A DNA stretch of 64,000 nt from Bemisia tabaci (Eukaryota; Arthropoda; Insecta; Hemiptera; Aleyrodidae). Both the position numbers and the translations under genes were made by a program. This document shows positions 1 to 14,340 of the stretch, piece by piece. Within the stretch, counting starts at the first letter, position 1. Every line of letters begins with the position of its first letter. The notes under the pieces are model-generated. The model did no database searches. It was not told the origin of the DNA and worked only from the letters and a program-made list of their open reading frames with translations. Location: assembly GCF_918797505.1 (NCBI RefSeq), contig NC_092793.1, forward strand, positions 89,044,411 to 89,108,410. The letters run 5' to 3'.

Positions 1-1345
1 GGGTGTTCATTGAAATGGGATCATCATCATCATTCATGAAAATGAGATAGATTTACGTTACGGTCATTCAGGTCATTTATATAACAGTTATATTAAGCAA
101 AAGGATAATATGCGTATAAAGAAAACTTATAAAAACCCTTCCTCAATTATATAAATTTTATATAAACGTTATCTTCTGAAAATATGAATAATTATTTTCA
201 TGGGCATTTTATATAAAACTTATATACACGATATATAAACTTTAGTTAAAATGGTGCTTATATAACCGTTATTAATTCCTTATACGTTTGTTAGGAAAGG
301 GAAAGTGAATCTTGCTACTAGGGTCCCGCCCTACATTTGAATTCAAACTTGTCCCGATTTCGCCGCCAATCCTCTAGCCAATAGTAGAGGTGGTTGAAAA
401 GAAGCTTCATTTTTTGCTTTTAGCCCTCCGTCTTTATGTCTTTGGGTGTAGTTCGTTGACAGTGTCACATACGGGAATTAAGATTACATTTTCACCAATT
501 GCAAAGATTATAATCTGGAATGGACCGGGGAATTACGGGTTCGGCAAGGAATAAACGGAATGAGAGGAGGAACGGAGAAAGGCATTTGAGAATGGGCCGA
601 TCAAAGATTACGAAAAATGTTCAATTTCTGTAATTTTTATTTCCGTTTGTGACATCCACGAGCCGAATTGTCTCGACTCTCAGTATGAAGGGACTCTATT
701 ATCAGCAAGCAAGATTGAGGTTACGCACATCCACATCTTACATCCTCCTGTGATAAATAAAGGCGAAAGGCGATTTAACAATGTTTTCATGTGTTTTTCG
801 TGTGTTATTCGTAGACATGCTAGTTTAAATTGTTACTGCCGCATAATTGAAATTTTTGTCAAATTTAGCTTCTTATCGATGTTACGGTGAGTCGCCATCT
901 TGTTTGTTTATTTACGGCCCTAAGAGCATCATCAAGCCTAAAAACTCGTTGACCAATCAAAAAGCGGAACAGTTTTCCAGTAGTAAAAAGATACGAATGG
1001 CCACACTCTGTCTATAAAGGTACTCTAGGTCGGCTTACCTAGGTCGGCTTGGTGAATTGAAATCTGATTGAAATTAAATGAATTGGTGTTCCTGTTCCAA
1101 GTTGGATACCGGATAGTTGGGTGGTGGACCGTTCCTCCTGTTGACTTTTCATCTGGGTTTCGTATGAAAATGAAAATCAGCCTCTAAAGCATTTAAGAAC
1201 GCCAGTTTTTGTACTTTAATCCCTGTTTTGAATTATTCTGCTAATAATTCTCTTTGATAATTCTTTTGATAAATATATACGTCCCTTGAAGTATCGGCAA
1301 GGAACGATTAATCCAGGAACACCTTGACAAGTGTTAGGTTGCCGG
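1..1345. other. Upstream non-coding sequence
   Basis: No gene is seen. Positions 60-290 hold imperfect repeats of a TATATAAACGTTAT-like unit on an AT-rich background. The rest is unique-looking. It is probably intron of the collagen gene, since the first visible exon lacks a start. Confidence 0.4.
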
Positions 1346-1973
1346 CCAGGTTGGCCCAAGATCCATCCATATAGGTCAGTCATTCCCGAAACCCAAATGA
1401 GAATCTTCTGCGCATGACGTCAGCATTACTGCCGCGAAAACCAGAAATGTCGGAAACAATGCTTTTCTTATGGGAGAGAACAAATTTTTCTTAATGAATT
1501 ATTTAAATTTCTTACTTTTAAATTCTTTGAAGCTTTCTGAGTGTCGAAAGGAACGTTTATAAATTAGCGTCAAGGGTTTCAATTCAGCTGAATTTGCGTT
1601 TTTATATTTTTAAATGATTTTTGAAGTCAGCGATGTAACAAGCCATCTAGTGGTATAGATTCGCGTGTAAAAATGGCTGATGCAGAGTAAACTGTAAAAA
1701 TGAAAGAACACAAATTCGGCAAAATCGAAACTCTGAATGCTAATGTCTAAACGTTCTTTTTGACACACAGAAAGTTTCAAAGGATTTAAAAGTAAGAAAT
1801 TTAAATGATTCATTAAGAAAAATTTGCTCTCTCCCATAAGAAAAGCATTGTTTCCGACTTTTCTGGTTTTCGCGGCAGTAATGCTGACGTCACGAGCCAA
1901 TGGAAAGGGGCTTACCCCGAGCGGGGAAATCTGCGCAATGACTGACCTATATGGATGGATCTTGGGTTGGCCT
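1346..1973. repeat. Hairpin (inverted-repeat) element beside a SINE
   Basis: Outer arms: positions 1350-1384 (reading ccatccatataggtcagtca) are repeated inverted at 1937-1970. Inner arms: 1410-1560 are inverted at 1752-1900, including a shared gacgtcagcattactgccgc stretch. The middle 190 bp are unpaired. The open frame on the minus strand (1610-1900) is a by-product. The right end overlaps the head of the SINE that follows. Class unknown. Confidence 0.7.
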
Positions 1974-2210
1974 AGTGGTTAGCGCGTCTGACTCTAGGTC
2001 AATAGGTCCCGGGTTCGAATCCCGGTGGTGGCGACAAATTTTCATGGAACTGACGAGTGGATCTGTAAGCAGAATTCGCTCGGCCTTAATCCGTGAAAAT
2101 TTGTAAGCCCGAGCATGGATGTCTACCAAACTCCCTGATGTCTTCGGACAATAAATAGTGCCTATAGATGGCTGTAGATTCCTAAAGGAATAGAAGCCAC
2201 TAAACTCTCA

Positions 2211-2256
<46 letters not shown>
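1967..2256 (+). mobile_element. tRNA-derived SINE with 44-A tail
   Basis: A tRNA-like head carries a Pol III A box (tggcctagtgg, 1968-1978) and a perfect B box (ggttcgaatcc, 2012-2022) flanked by gg/cc of a T-arm stem. About 190 bp of unrelated body follow, ending in a run of 44 A from 2213 to 2256. This is the standard layout of a tRNA SINE mobilised by a LINE. The long pure A tail suggests a recent insertion. Confidence 0.88.
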
Positions 2257-2258
<2 letters not shown>

Positions 2259-3532
2259 TTAGGTTATGTTATGTTATGTTTATACTGTTGTTTATCTACC
2301 CACGGTCGTGATCTACCACATCTGTTGAAAAGAGTTCTACTGGTTCTACCTTTTTCCTTTTACTCAAAAACTGACACAATCAGTAAGTAATTTTTCATCA
2401 TCACACCCTTGCGTACTTCAATTCAGTCTAATGGCACCAGTCGAATGGCAGTCTATCGTTTCCAAGTATTCAAATTAAAAATTGAGAACTCTCTTCTTGC
2501 CCAAACAGTTTGCCGACTGTTACTTACTGTGAAGACAACAGCTCTTTCACCCGTCCGTTCAATATACTGACTTATAGAAAGGCATCCTCACTGCGCATCC
2601 TCTATCATTCTCTTGAATTGGCTGGCTAATTTATTAGCGAAAACTTGCAACACCTCATCCCTAGAAATTTGACAAATCGCACATTTGCAGTGGTGCGCCG
2701 GTGTTGCACTTATTTCATCCCATTTAAGGCAACAGATAGTTGTTAAATTCTAAAATACTATCAGAGCTGAAACAAGAATAAACCGCTCTGCTTTTCAGAT
2801 GTGCCAACTTCCCATCCTATGTATATTCAGCGATAGATCAGGTCATCCGTCAACATTCGACGGTGAAGGCGTGAGTTTAAAATTTTATTGACTGGTGTAA
2901 TGTAATTCCTTCAGCAGCTCAGACCTGTAAGCAGTAAAGTGGTCCATTTTTAAGTGTTTCTCGGAAGGAAAGGTCCAAGGAAGGTCCTCGTCCCTCCAGA
3001 CGGAAGGGTCTTACTCTCACGAAAACTTTGTTCTGCTAACAAATGGTGGCTTATTTATTATAACGTATTTTAATGTCTGTCTCTATTGACGGTCATTAAT
3101 TGTAGGTGGATCAATATGATGATCTGTATCTCGCTTTGTATTTTTGCAGATCGACACTTCCGGAATTTGCGATCACATGTACATCGCGCTGCTTAGTGCC
3201 ATTTGCTCTGTGCTCTTGACCTTCCTTGTTATGTGTGAAAAGGAAGTCGGGTAGAGAATCAATGGCTACCTTAATATCATCAATGATCGGAGTAAATCGT
3301 GAAATTATTTAAGCTTGATTTTTATCTCATTCATTGCTGTTGAGCGATGGCCGATAATGTCGTATCTTTTGAAAAATGTATTTCTCTCCTAGAAGTAAAG
3401 GTAAACTGAAAAATGGTGTTGTGTCAGTGCTTTTCTGAGAGTGCTGTTCTGTATTGACCAGCTACTGAATCATGGTGCTAATTTTTCACTTACGCTAAAG
3501 AGTGCTTAAGATTTTTTTACAATGCACCCATA
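2257..3532. other. Intron sequence, no feature recognised
   Basis: Right after the SINE tail a short gttatgttatgtt run (2258-2280) is seen. Otherwise no repeat, RNA gene or Gly-X-Y coding was found. Confidence 0.4.
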
Positions 3533-4625
3533 CCCAAGTAGCAGTGATCGCGATAAATTGCGATTTAATTGGAGAATGTATCGCGATTTTATCGACGTCG
3601 CGATTTATTGCAATATTATCGGGAGAAAAATCGCGATAAATTGCAACAAAATCGCGATATTATCGAACGCGATTTTATAGAGATAAAATTGCAATAAATT
3701 GCAATTTTTCATTAACGCATGAATGACGCATATGAAAGATGTTTCTATTCCGCCGCCGCCGTTTTTACCGAGATCCGTTGGTAACTTAACCATCTCATTT
3801 TTTTTTATCAATTATTAGTATAATGTTACAAAGACAGACTGGTAAGCTTACCTGAAAACCGGTATTTTTACTGATTTTTTCAGGTAAGAATACCACTTTT
3901 ATTGGTAATCAATCCCCGGTAACTTTACCATTTTATCTCGGTAATTCTACCACAGTCGATAAAAACTATTGGCGTTTTTCCCAAGGTCCATCGGTAACTT
4001 TGCCATCTCACTATTATTGGTAATTTTACAGAGACAGAATGATGAGATTACCAATAGAACCTTATTTTACCAACCGTATTTCAAGGTATGAAATAAAATA
4101 CAGAGGAGGGAAAATTAAAAAAAAAAAAAAATCCAATGAAAAATCGGTGTCAGTCAACGCAAAGACATAAGTTGTGAGGTTGCGAAGCGCCGATCCATGT
4201 ATAAGAGGCTTCAATTCGCACACGCAAGTCATATAGCGGTCATAGCATAGTGACAATGCGCTGGCCTTCCACCGTAGCGATTGGGGTTCGAATCCCCGCG
4301 GAGGCTCCGGGGATTTTACGCTCGTCTTCGTCAAAGGACCTGACGGCTGAACCTAACGGCAATCGGCTGACGACTTTAACCCCTTTTTTTGGGCGATTTT
4401 ATCAATCGCTAGGATCATCAACATCTGAGCGATCATCCTCGATCTTATCGCGATAAAATCGCAATTTTTTCGGGCCGATAAAATCGCAATAAAATCGCGA
4501 AAAGATCGAGGATAATCGCTCAAATGTTGATGATCCTAGCGATTTTATCGCCGATAAAATCGAGGATAATCGCGACTTTATCGGCGATAAAATCGCGATT
4601 TTTCCGTTGAAAAATGCTACTTGGG
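3533..4625. mobile_element. MITE-like element with CCCAAGTAGCA ends and TA duplication
   Basis: Terminal inverted repeats cccaagtagca (3533-3543) and tgctacttggg (4615-4625) are flanked by TA on both sides. Inside, 3545-3710 and 4430-4600 consist of degenerate cgataaaatcgcgattttat-type palindromic repeats. The centre (3720-4100) has a second repeat type built on ggtaactttacc. A tRNA-like sequence sits at 4236-4306. No transposase is seen; it would move non-autonomously. A TA target fits the Tc1/mariner superfamily but the ends alone do not prove it. Confidence 0.75.
4236..4306 (+). repeat. tRNA-like sequence (SINE head or tRNA pseudogene)
   Basis: It has a B box ggttcgaatcc at 4285-4295 in a gggg/cccc T-arm and an A-box-like gcatagtgacaatgcg upstream at the right distance. 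The acceptor-stem ends do not pair convincingly. It lies inside the CCCAAGTAGCA element, so it inserted there or was captured. No A tail follows. Confidence 0.5.
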
Positions 4626-6065
4626 TAGTGTTTTCAAGTGTTTCTCTGTATGTACTTATACCAGTTCTAATTGGAAATTTGGATTCATTGTTGTCAAGTG
4701 GATTTTCCTGACCCAGTGGATTACTGATTCGAGCAAGTTGGTGAGAGTTTTTTGTTCATTTTCTATTTTATTGAGCATGTTTGCATAATATATGTCATCC
4801 TTTGTTACCTTGCATGATGCAATACTGTAGCTGGAGGATTCTCCTACACATGCGTAGTGGAAGCAGATGATGAACATTCTGAGAATATCCTGAGTTTTGC
4901 TGCTGATACAGATTATTTTCTGATTATTGAAATGCTGCTCAAAATGTCGGAACATTGTCAGAATATTCTCAGAACATTGGGTGCTATCTGGCTGGTGTGG
5001 CAGTTTCACCAACGGTATGCTTTAATTAAATCATAGTCTGAGGCATAATGTAAAGGTGATGTTAATATGTAGTTGCACAACTAAGTGCCCCAGAGTTATG
5101 TAGTCACATGTCTACCTAGGTATGGCGCATAAAGGTAGGTACACAAGCGTATCCACCTATGCATGCGAATACCCACTATTGCTCTGCAACTACACATTCA
5201 TGGTGGCACTAACTGGTGACCACCTCGCAACTACCTTGCGAATACCCCGTGCCTACTGATGACCCTCTTGAAAACCATGTGACTACACTACGACCTCCTA
5301 CATATGCACACAACTATGCTGTGTATTCGCAGCATAGTCGCAGCGTAGTCGTCTTTTTTACCAGGGTCAAAAATCGAGAAACGCACTCCTACACTTTCAC
5401 CATCGAACTATGAATTACGCGAATTAGCACTCACATACGTTATATTTTGACTACGTTCTTCGGGTAACTTACTAACCACCCGATTTTTTTCGACAAACAT
5501 TTTTGATGACAGATGGAGGACATCTTCTACGACTCATGTATGCAGCTACTTCAAAACCGACTAAAATCGAAATAGATACCTACATGGTTTTGTAGTCTCA
5601 CCATCAATATGCGTTATACCCTCGTATCTCCGCATTACAGTTTTAAAAATTGTCGTATTTTAATTTCTTGACTTAGGTAGACACCTCGCGATGGATTTTT
5701 GCTCAATTTCTTGTGGCTTCAACACGTGCAGTCTTTCAACCTCCGGAATACATGGTAAATTCAATTTGGTTGGGTAAAACAGGATTTTAGAAGACAAATC
5801 ATATGAAGGGGGGGGGGGGTCCAAAAACGGGGGAAATGTTGGCATTTTACAGAATGGCAGGTGCCTAAGTTTTGGCTGCTGAATGGTTATTACGCTGATT
5901 TCTGTATTGTTTAATATTTTAGCCTGCAGACACCAGAATATTCATAGAAAAAACAGAGAAATCGGGTTTTTGAGACTTCCTGAACCATGATTTTACTTTC
6001 AGGAGTACGTTGTGATCCCACATAGTACTGTCCTTGTTAGTTACCTAATATTTTTTTCTCAACAG
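4626..6065. other. Intron sequence with decayed repeats
   Basis: Positions 4870-4994 carry gaatattctcagaacatt motifs ending in tgctatctggctgg, related to the array at 38004. Positions 5060-5360 hold a degenerate tandem pattern around gtgactacac and gcatagtcgcagcgtagtcg. A G run lies at 5809-5819. No gene is seen before the exon at 6066. Confidence 0.45.
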
Positions 6066-6182
6066 GGCGAATTTGGACATCCCGGACAAAAGGGTGAGCC
6101 AGGACCAATGGGAGACCCCGGGTACCCTGGTGAACCAGGAGCTAAAGGAGAAAAAGGCTTGGTTGGGCCACCTGGATTAAGA
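6066..6182 (+). CDS. Col4a1: Col4a1 exon 1 of those visible
   Basis: 117 bp, 39 codons. The acceptor is tttctcaacag before GGC (Gly); the donor is gtacgt after AGA (Arg). Phase 0 at both ends. The peptide begins [19 protein letters not shown] and ends VGPPGLR, perfect Gly-X-Y with no interruption. Frame and phase continue into the next exon, which starts GRDGFPG. No exon with Gly-X-Y coding is visible upstream in the window. An ATG further upstream in the same frame (6012) lies in the intron and is not a start. Confidence 0.93.
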
Positions 6183-6234
6183 GTACGTATGAACAGCAAT
6201 CGGGAGCTCTTTGGAGTAACTGTGTACAAACAGA

Positions 6235-6412
6235 ATTTTAAATTTCAAGAGAGAAGTATGGAGGGAAATTTCAAGAGGAAATTTCGAGAGAAAACTTCGT
6301 GAAGAAATTGCAAGAGAAAATTTCGGCAGAAAATTCAGGAGAAATTTTCGGGTGAAAATTTCAGGAGAAAATTTCACGAGAAAATTTCAATTGAAACAAG
6401 AGACAATTTCAA
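6235..6412 (+). repeat. 14-bp minisatellite after exon 1
   Basis: About 12 degenerate copies of a unit like aggagaaaatttc run from 6235 to 6412 within the first intron, starting about 50 bp after the exon 1 donor. The + strand is purine-rich. The apparent frames on both strands across it are by-products. Confidence 0.8.
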
Positions 6413-8570
<2,158 letters not shown>

Positions 8571-8649
8571 GCTTTCCATAATGGAATCGGCGCAGCGCCA
8601 GGGACGTTTAGGCTTGCTAAATTACCCTCGATGAACACGCGAGCCACCG

Positions 8650-8752
8650 GAGCTCCACGGCAGCGACACTCGGGCGATCACGGGGGTCAAGCAACCTCGG
8701 GCGTAGTTAGTACTTAGATGGGAGACCATTTGAGAATGACCGCGGTGCGGAA
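8650..8752 (+). pseudogene. 5S rRNA-derived sequence
   Basis: The stretch cgggcgatcac, gtcaagca, tcgggcg and gttagtacttagatgggaga (8706-8725) followed by cc gives the 3' two thirds of arthropod 5S rRNA in order, including the internal promoter C-box region. The 5' third is not recognisable and the helix I partner is missing. No T run follows. It is a 5S pseudogene or the head of a SINE3-type retroposon; a tail could not be defined. Confidence 0.8.
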
Positions 8753-8872
8753 ACTTGCATAGTGGCTAAGAATCCCTTCCTTGCCCATAGAATGCCTTGG
8801 CAATAGAACAAATTCATTTTCATGTATAATCCTTTATCTTTTCCTTCTATGGCCCTCGCAGTAGAGACGGCA

Positions 8873-10741
8873 CCCAGGTAGCAATAGTAACAGTTCAAAA
8901 TTGCAATTTCACAACAGTTTTTACACTGTTACTTTTGTGCACTTTTTCATCGAAAAATTTGCTCTAGTACAACAGTTGAAAAACCAACGGAAAAGAGAAG
9001 TCCTTTGCGACTATAATCACTGAAAAATTTTTCTTACATACTTAAAAAATACCAGTGGAAAATTTATAATTTAGTCATGTTTTCTGAAAATATAACACAA
9101 ATTTAACTAGTGTTATACACCGATCGAAAAGGAAACTATTATTGCAATAAAAACATACTTAGATTTGAAATAAAACGACGGTTTAAAATTCTCAATCAAA
9201 ATCACTTACTTAACAAAACTTTTTTAAAGAAAGGAAAGTAGATTAACATTTTAATAACTAAAAAAAGTTAAAAAAATTATTCTAATTTATTTTTTTTTAA
9301 AGTTGATTTCATAAAACACAGAAGTAGACCATTTTGTTTTAAAAAAGCTATTTTACAAAACATAAAGTATTATACTGTACTAATGAGAAAAATTTAATCT
9401 ACCTAAATCAATAAAAAGATAAAAAAAAGACAATAAAAAACAAATTTAAATATCTCATTTGTTGCCATATTTTTGCAAAACACATTCTTATAAATAACCA
9501 TGAAATATTAATTATTATTACATTATTTATTAAACAATATTGGTGAGAAACTATTTTTAAATCATTGTTTCCTGAAAACCGGTGTAGCTTTAATTTTTGT
9601 CGAAAAAGAATCCTTATAAAAAACTTTGACAACTATTTATCACTAACAAGGAAAATATAATTTAAATCGATAAAAAGATACAAGTGATAGTGATAAAATG
9701 ACAGTTTAAATATCTGATTTATTGCAGTTTTTCTGCAAAACATTTTATTTTAAACAGTTGTGAAATATAAATTAGTATTACATTATTTTTTTAAATACCG
9801 ATTTTAATTTCCGATTGTTTTATTGTAATCGGGGTGTTTCCTTTTATTTCCGATAGAGAGCTCCGATTTATTTTGTTTTTGGATGGGTCGTTTATGGTGC
9901 CTGTCTAACCTTTGTGTGTAGTGAAAACATAAAATATATTATTTATATTCTACGACATACGTTTTTTTATCGACGGCTTCTATGTTTGCTTTGTTCGGTG
10001 CATATGAGTGGATTTTCTTCTCACATTTTTGATGACCCCCCTGTGGTTAACTGTGCCTAGACAGGGCATGGGCCTATCTATAGCGTTGATTGTAGTGTGG
10101 TGTGTCGAGTGTAGTCACATCCCTGCTGCATAGTCTTTGTTGCTCCTCCTTAGAGGAAGTATCGGTGCTCACCGTCATCGGTGTTCAAAATAGAAATATG
10201 AGGCCTGAAACTGGGGAGTTCTATAATTGATCTTTTAAAACCAAAAAATAACAGTTTAACAAAATATTAAAAACGAATAAAATTTCATATATTGACACTG
10301 TTAATTTTCAATAAAACTACAATTTTACGAGTCGTTCTATTATTAGAAATTAGTTTTTCTATGGATATTTTAAGTTTTTTTTAATACTTTACAAGAATAA
10401 TTCAAAACTCGTATTCAACATTTAAATTTTTTATTTTTATTTTAAGACAAGTGTCGCTTTACACCAGTAAATTTTCCAAATGAAATTTGTTTTTCACTAC
10501 TTTAATCATTGTTGATTTATGTCATTAAATTATTTTAAACTGTTATTTTTAACTTCATAAAATAGGAATATAGCGCCTGAAACTGTTGTAACTGGGGAGT
10601 ACTTTAATCGATCTTTTCAACCGATATAAATTGTTTTTTTATAATATATTAATAGGAATTAAAACTCTCATTTAATAGCAATAAAACTGTTATTTCGAAG
10701 ATATAATAAAAATTATTTTATAGCAGACCTTGCTACCTGGG
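8873..10741. mobile_element. Large MITE-like element with CCCAGGTAGCAA ends
   Basis: Ends are cccaggtagcaa (8873-8884) and ttgctacctggg (10730-10741), near-identical to the ends of the 3533-4625 element. The interior is very AT-rich, with degenerate aacagttttaataaaac units in both orientations, plus two direct copies of a cctgaaactggggag segment (10202 and 10569). A less AT-rich core lies at 9890-10190. No coding capacity is seen. Confidence 0.72.
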
Positions 10742-11087
10742 CAGTATGTGGCATGGAATAGAGAGCTTCCTAGGGGAGCCATTTCCCTGCCCAAAACTAC
10801 TTAGATGAAATACCCAGGGGAAATTTTTAGCAACGTTTAAACACCAATTTTCTCGAATCGAAACATTCAAGTCATTATCAGTGACACTTCATAAGTATTA
10901 TTACTTGACCTAAGAATTTCTTATACTACTGTATTAGATATGTATTAGATACGTATTTTCCCGCTTTCTCAGCATAGAATATTTATAAGTTACGTGCGTA
11001 TGTAAAAGTGTTTCCGTATTCTTTTATATGTATTATCCAGTAAAAGGATCACGTTTTCATGGGTTCTTTTTCTAATTAATTTTTTAG
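10742..11087. other. End of intron 2
   Basis: No feature beyond the acceptor of exon 3 was recognised. Positions 10920-10960 repeat gtattagatacgtat. Confidence 0.4.
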
Positions 11088-11295
11088 GGTGGAAATGGAA
11101 GACCAGGCCCTCCTGGTCCTGCGGGACCTCGTGGATATCCAGGAGTTTCCGGCCCGAAAGGCTTAGATGGGACGGACGGGCCTATAGGACCCAGAGGTCC
11201 AATAGGTCCACCTGGTGGCCCAGGTACTCCCGGCGCTCCGGGACCTGAAGGTTTCCCTGGTGAAAAGGGCTCTAAAGGTGAACCTGGACTACCGG
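11088..11295 (+). CDS. Col4a1: Col4a1 exon 3
   Basis: 208 bp, phase 0 to 1. The acceptor is aattttttag before GGT; the donor gtgagt leaves a single G of the split Gly codon. The peptide begins [19 protein letters not shown] and ends KGEPGLP plus the split Gly. It contains GFPGEKG, a GxPGEK motif. The Gly-Pro-rich DNA also gives a collagen-looking open frame on the minus strand, which is only a mirror effect of GGN/CCN codons. Confidence 0.93.
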
Positions 11296-11339
11296 GTGAG
11301 TTTTTTTCCCAAGTTTTTTTGCTACAGTTTTTTGAAGAA

Positions 11340-12487
11340 AAAAAAGAAGATGTTTTTATAGGCAATTGACTCCAAGGAATCCGAACTTGAAGATGTCGTC
11401 GTAGCTCAGAGGCTTCTCCGTTGGGGGCCAGAGGGGACCCCACGCTGGTAAATTTATTAGATCCAAGTCCCCTCTAGGTATGCCCCATCGTAGAAGTCTT
11501 TAGAGACGACGGAACTTTCAATTCAAGATTACTTGGGGTCGATTTATTTTTCACAAAAACGTCTTTTTTTAAAGGGTCTACGTCCATTATTGGATAACTT
11601 GCATTTTCTGAGGAGGCTCTCAGTATTTCGAGCACGGACGGGCCCATTTTGGATGTCTTGGGATAGATTCAGGTTAAAATGCTCCTTCATTTCCGACTCC
11701 CAAAGCATAATTTTAAAACTTTGGCGAAAACTCTGACTTTTAAAGTACGGACTATCCTTTTATCCTCCGAGGGGGGCCGAGGAGGCCTCAGGCGATGAAA
11801 GGATTCTTTGGGGTCGACTCCCTATTTGTCTCTGCGGCCTGATATTGACCCGACCCAAAATATCCAAGAGGAAGGCCTGGTACTAAGGATCTGATTCATT
11901 CTGGGGCATTTCGGGTTAATTGTGGAGTTCCAACTAATTGACATAGACAAAAGTTAGGGTCAAAATCGGTTTTCTTTTATTTTAAGGGCCACAAAATAAC
12001 TTTAACGTGCCACCCTGAAACTTTAAGAGTATCTTGTAGGGTCCCTAGGATACCTTTTCCTAGCAATCAAAATATCAATTTCCCGGAGAAACAAATTCAA
12101 AACTGCCGCCATGTCCAAAATCGAAGGATACGGAGGTGCCACAAAATCCACAAAAAAATCCAACAATTTATTAGGAAATTTTCTCAGATACGCAACATTT
12201 TCTGAGGACCAAAATTGTTCTACATAATATTTTACGTGGGATTATACAGGGTGGCCCAAACCTACCGTACCAGGCCTTTTTTTCGAAGAAAAAGTGATTT
12301 CTGAGTTTTGAAGAGTGGTTTATTGAATAGGGAATCGACCCCAAGAAATTCGAATTTCATGTTCTCGAGAGCCCCCACCCCCCCCTTGGCGAGTATTTTG
12401 GGGGGTGACCCCCGTATCTTGAAATCGCGGAGAAAATGTGGTACGATTCGTTCAAACATGAAATCTACGCAAAATTTCATGATGGAA
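11340..12487. repeat. Decayed TACAGGGTG-type hairpin remnants
   Basis: At 12246-12280 cagggtggcccaaacctacc plus gtaccaggcc forms one end of the family seen complete at 60638. The text around 11360-11450 and 11800-11880 (ggaatccgaactt, ggggtcgactccc, aaggcctggtac) resembles subterminal parts of the same family in both orientations. No full partner end exists, so these are broken copies. Confidence 0.5.
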
Positions 12488-13450
12488 AAAAAAATTCTTC
12501 GAAAGCTCAATTTTGAACTGAATTAGAGCCTCTCAAAAAGGGGGAATTACCGTGCTTAAGCTCTCCGCGCATAGCGCTAGCTTTCCTCAAAATTAACGGA
12601 ATATCCTCGGAAAAGTTGCAATCTAGGGTAATTCTTCACGAATTTGTAGGTGCTAGCTCTCTAAAAAGGCTCCCCGGTGTCACGCAGGGTGGGGGCCCGG
12701 GTCCCATTTAGGTATCCCCTTCGCGCCAAACACTAGTTTTCTCAAAAATTATCGGAAAACATCCGGAAAAACTTCAAACCCAGGGTGAATTTCCATGAAA
12801 AACACAAATTTCTGGGTATTAGAGGAGTTAAAAGAGGCGATAGGAAAAGGAATAAGAAGAAGGATTAGGAGTCAGGAAAGAGAAACTATGAGAAAGGAAG
12901 AGAGCAGTTTATTTCAAGTGAAGTATCTTGAAACGTCCGAATTCGTGTCTCTCACATGACTTTACCCCGAATTCTCAATGTTTTCGAGTGTTTTCCGATG
13001 ATTTTGCAGAAAACTGGCGTTTTCCGCGAACTCGACGAACGGGGCCTATGCCCCCTCTCCACGTGGCCCTGAAAATTAACCCTAAAAAAAAATACCCAAT
13101 AATTTGTGTTTTTCATGGAAATTTACCCTGGGTTTGAAGTTTTTCCGGATGTTTTCCGATAATTTTTGAGGAAACTATTGTTCGGCGCGAAGAGGATAAA
13201 TGGGGCCCGGGCCCCCTCTATGCGTGGCCCCGGGGCCACGCTAGAGCCTTAAAGCCGCTTAGCCTTTTTAGAGCGCTAGAACCTAAAAATTCGTGTTCCT
13301 CGTGAAAAATTACCCTAGATTGCAACTTTACCGGGGATTTTCCGTCAATTTTGAAGAAAGCTAGCGTTATGCGCGGGGAGCTTAAGCACGATAATCCCCC
13401 CTTTTTGAAGGGCTCTAATTCGGTTCAAAATTGAGCTTTTGAAGAAATTT
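12488..13450. repeat. Inverted-repeat element, arms about 340 bp
   Basis: Left arm 12488-12830 (for example gaaagctcaattttgaactg, cgtgcttaagctctccgcgc) is repeated inverted at 13095-13450. Both arms share cccgggccc and tccggaaaaacttcaaaccc segments. The loop lies at about 12830-13095. The outer left flank carries a TACAGGGTG end without right partner, so the element is probably truncated on the right. Confidence 0.72.
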
Positions 13451-14340
13451 TTGGCACGTATACGCAGTATACCGCCTTTGTGATCGTTTCGACCCCCTAC
13501 TCGACACAATAACCGAGTTCCTTACCGGAAAGTGATTGGCGCGAACTTCTGAGATTTTCCAAAGCGTGTACAAAGTTTATTTATCCGTCAATAATTATGA
13601 TTTAAATTTTTTTCTCATTCTGGGGCTTTCCAGTTTATGCGCAATGAATACCAAGAGTCTGGGTTACTTATTTTTTTTTAAAAAAAAACTCTAAGAATGC
13701 TCCGCGCTAATTTAAAATGTGCATATATAAGCAGAAGCAAACGAACTGATGCAAGGATGGCTGAGCAGTTCAGTATTCTTCGAATGAGAATTTCACTCCT
13801 CTCTTTTGTTGAAAACGTTGCTTTGACAGATCTCTACACCCCTGTTATGCTTTTCAAAATTTGGTACCACTGCTCTGATCGCCAGGGCCAGCCAGGGCAG
13901 CCGTAAGTGCAATCTGTGATGCGAGCCTCGAGACTCATTAGACCATTTGCTAAACTTGGCTCATACAGGAAGCTACTTGCACATATAAAAATCTACTTAC
14001 CCCTCTCTTCCCCGCGCGCCAGACCACTGCGTCGGCGTCTCGAGGAGGAACAATGGACTGCGAGAGAACGGCGGCCGCCACGCCGAGAACCCGACCCTAT
14101 TACTTACGCTTGATTAACCATTTCACCGTCACGCTAGGATTCGTCCAATTTTTAAAAAAAAATTGTTTCGCGTGTACTTAGCAATTTTTTCCTTACCCTC
14201 CGTTAAAAAACGAATTAAAAGAGGTCTCATTCATTAAAATCGGCCGAAAAGAAGAGATGTTACAATATTCGAAATCCGAAGAAATCATACGAAAAATAAA
14301 ATGAAGGGGGAAAAAGGAATGTATACATTACAATTAAATA
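13451..14340. other. Intron 3 stretch, nothing firm
   Basis: A GC-rich patch lies at 14010-14105 and open frames of about 70 residues at 13697-14113, with no recognisable protein. A chance GQPGQP with a gtaagt site at 13886-13902 was examined and rejected as an exon. Confidence 0.4.

Noticed and set aside
3545..4600. Regular short palindromic repeats that could recall a CRISPR array
   Set aside because: Units are degenerate without unique spacers, inside a TA-flanked MITE in an animal genome.
11084..11443. Collagen-like open frame on the minus strand (also at 48325-48558 and 60385-60693)
   Set aside because: It is the mirror of GGN/CCN codons of the + strand exons; splice sites and phases exist only on the + strand.
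13886..13902. A possible 17-bp micro-exon coding GQPGQP with an acceptor-like cag and a gtaagt donor
   Set aside because: Adding 17 bases between exons 3 and 4 would break the frame, while exon 3 joins exon 4 perfectly by splitting a Gly codon.
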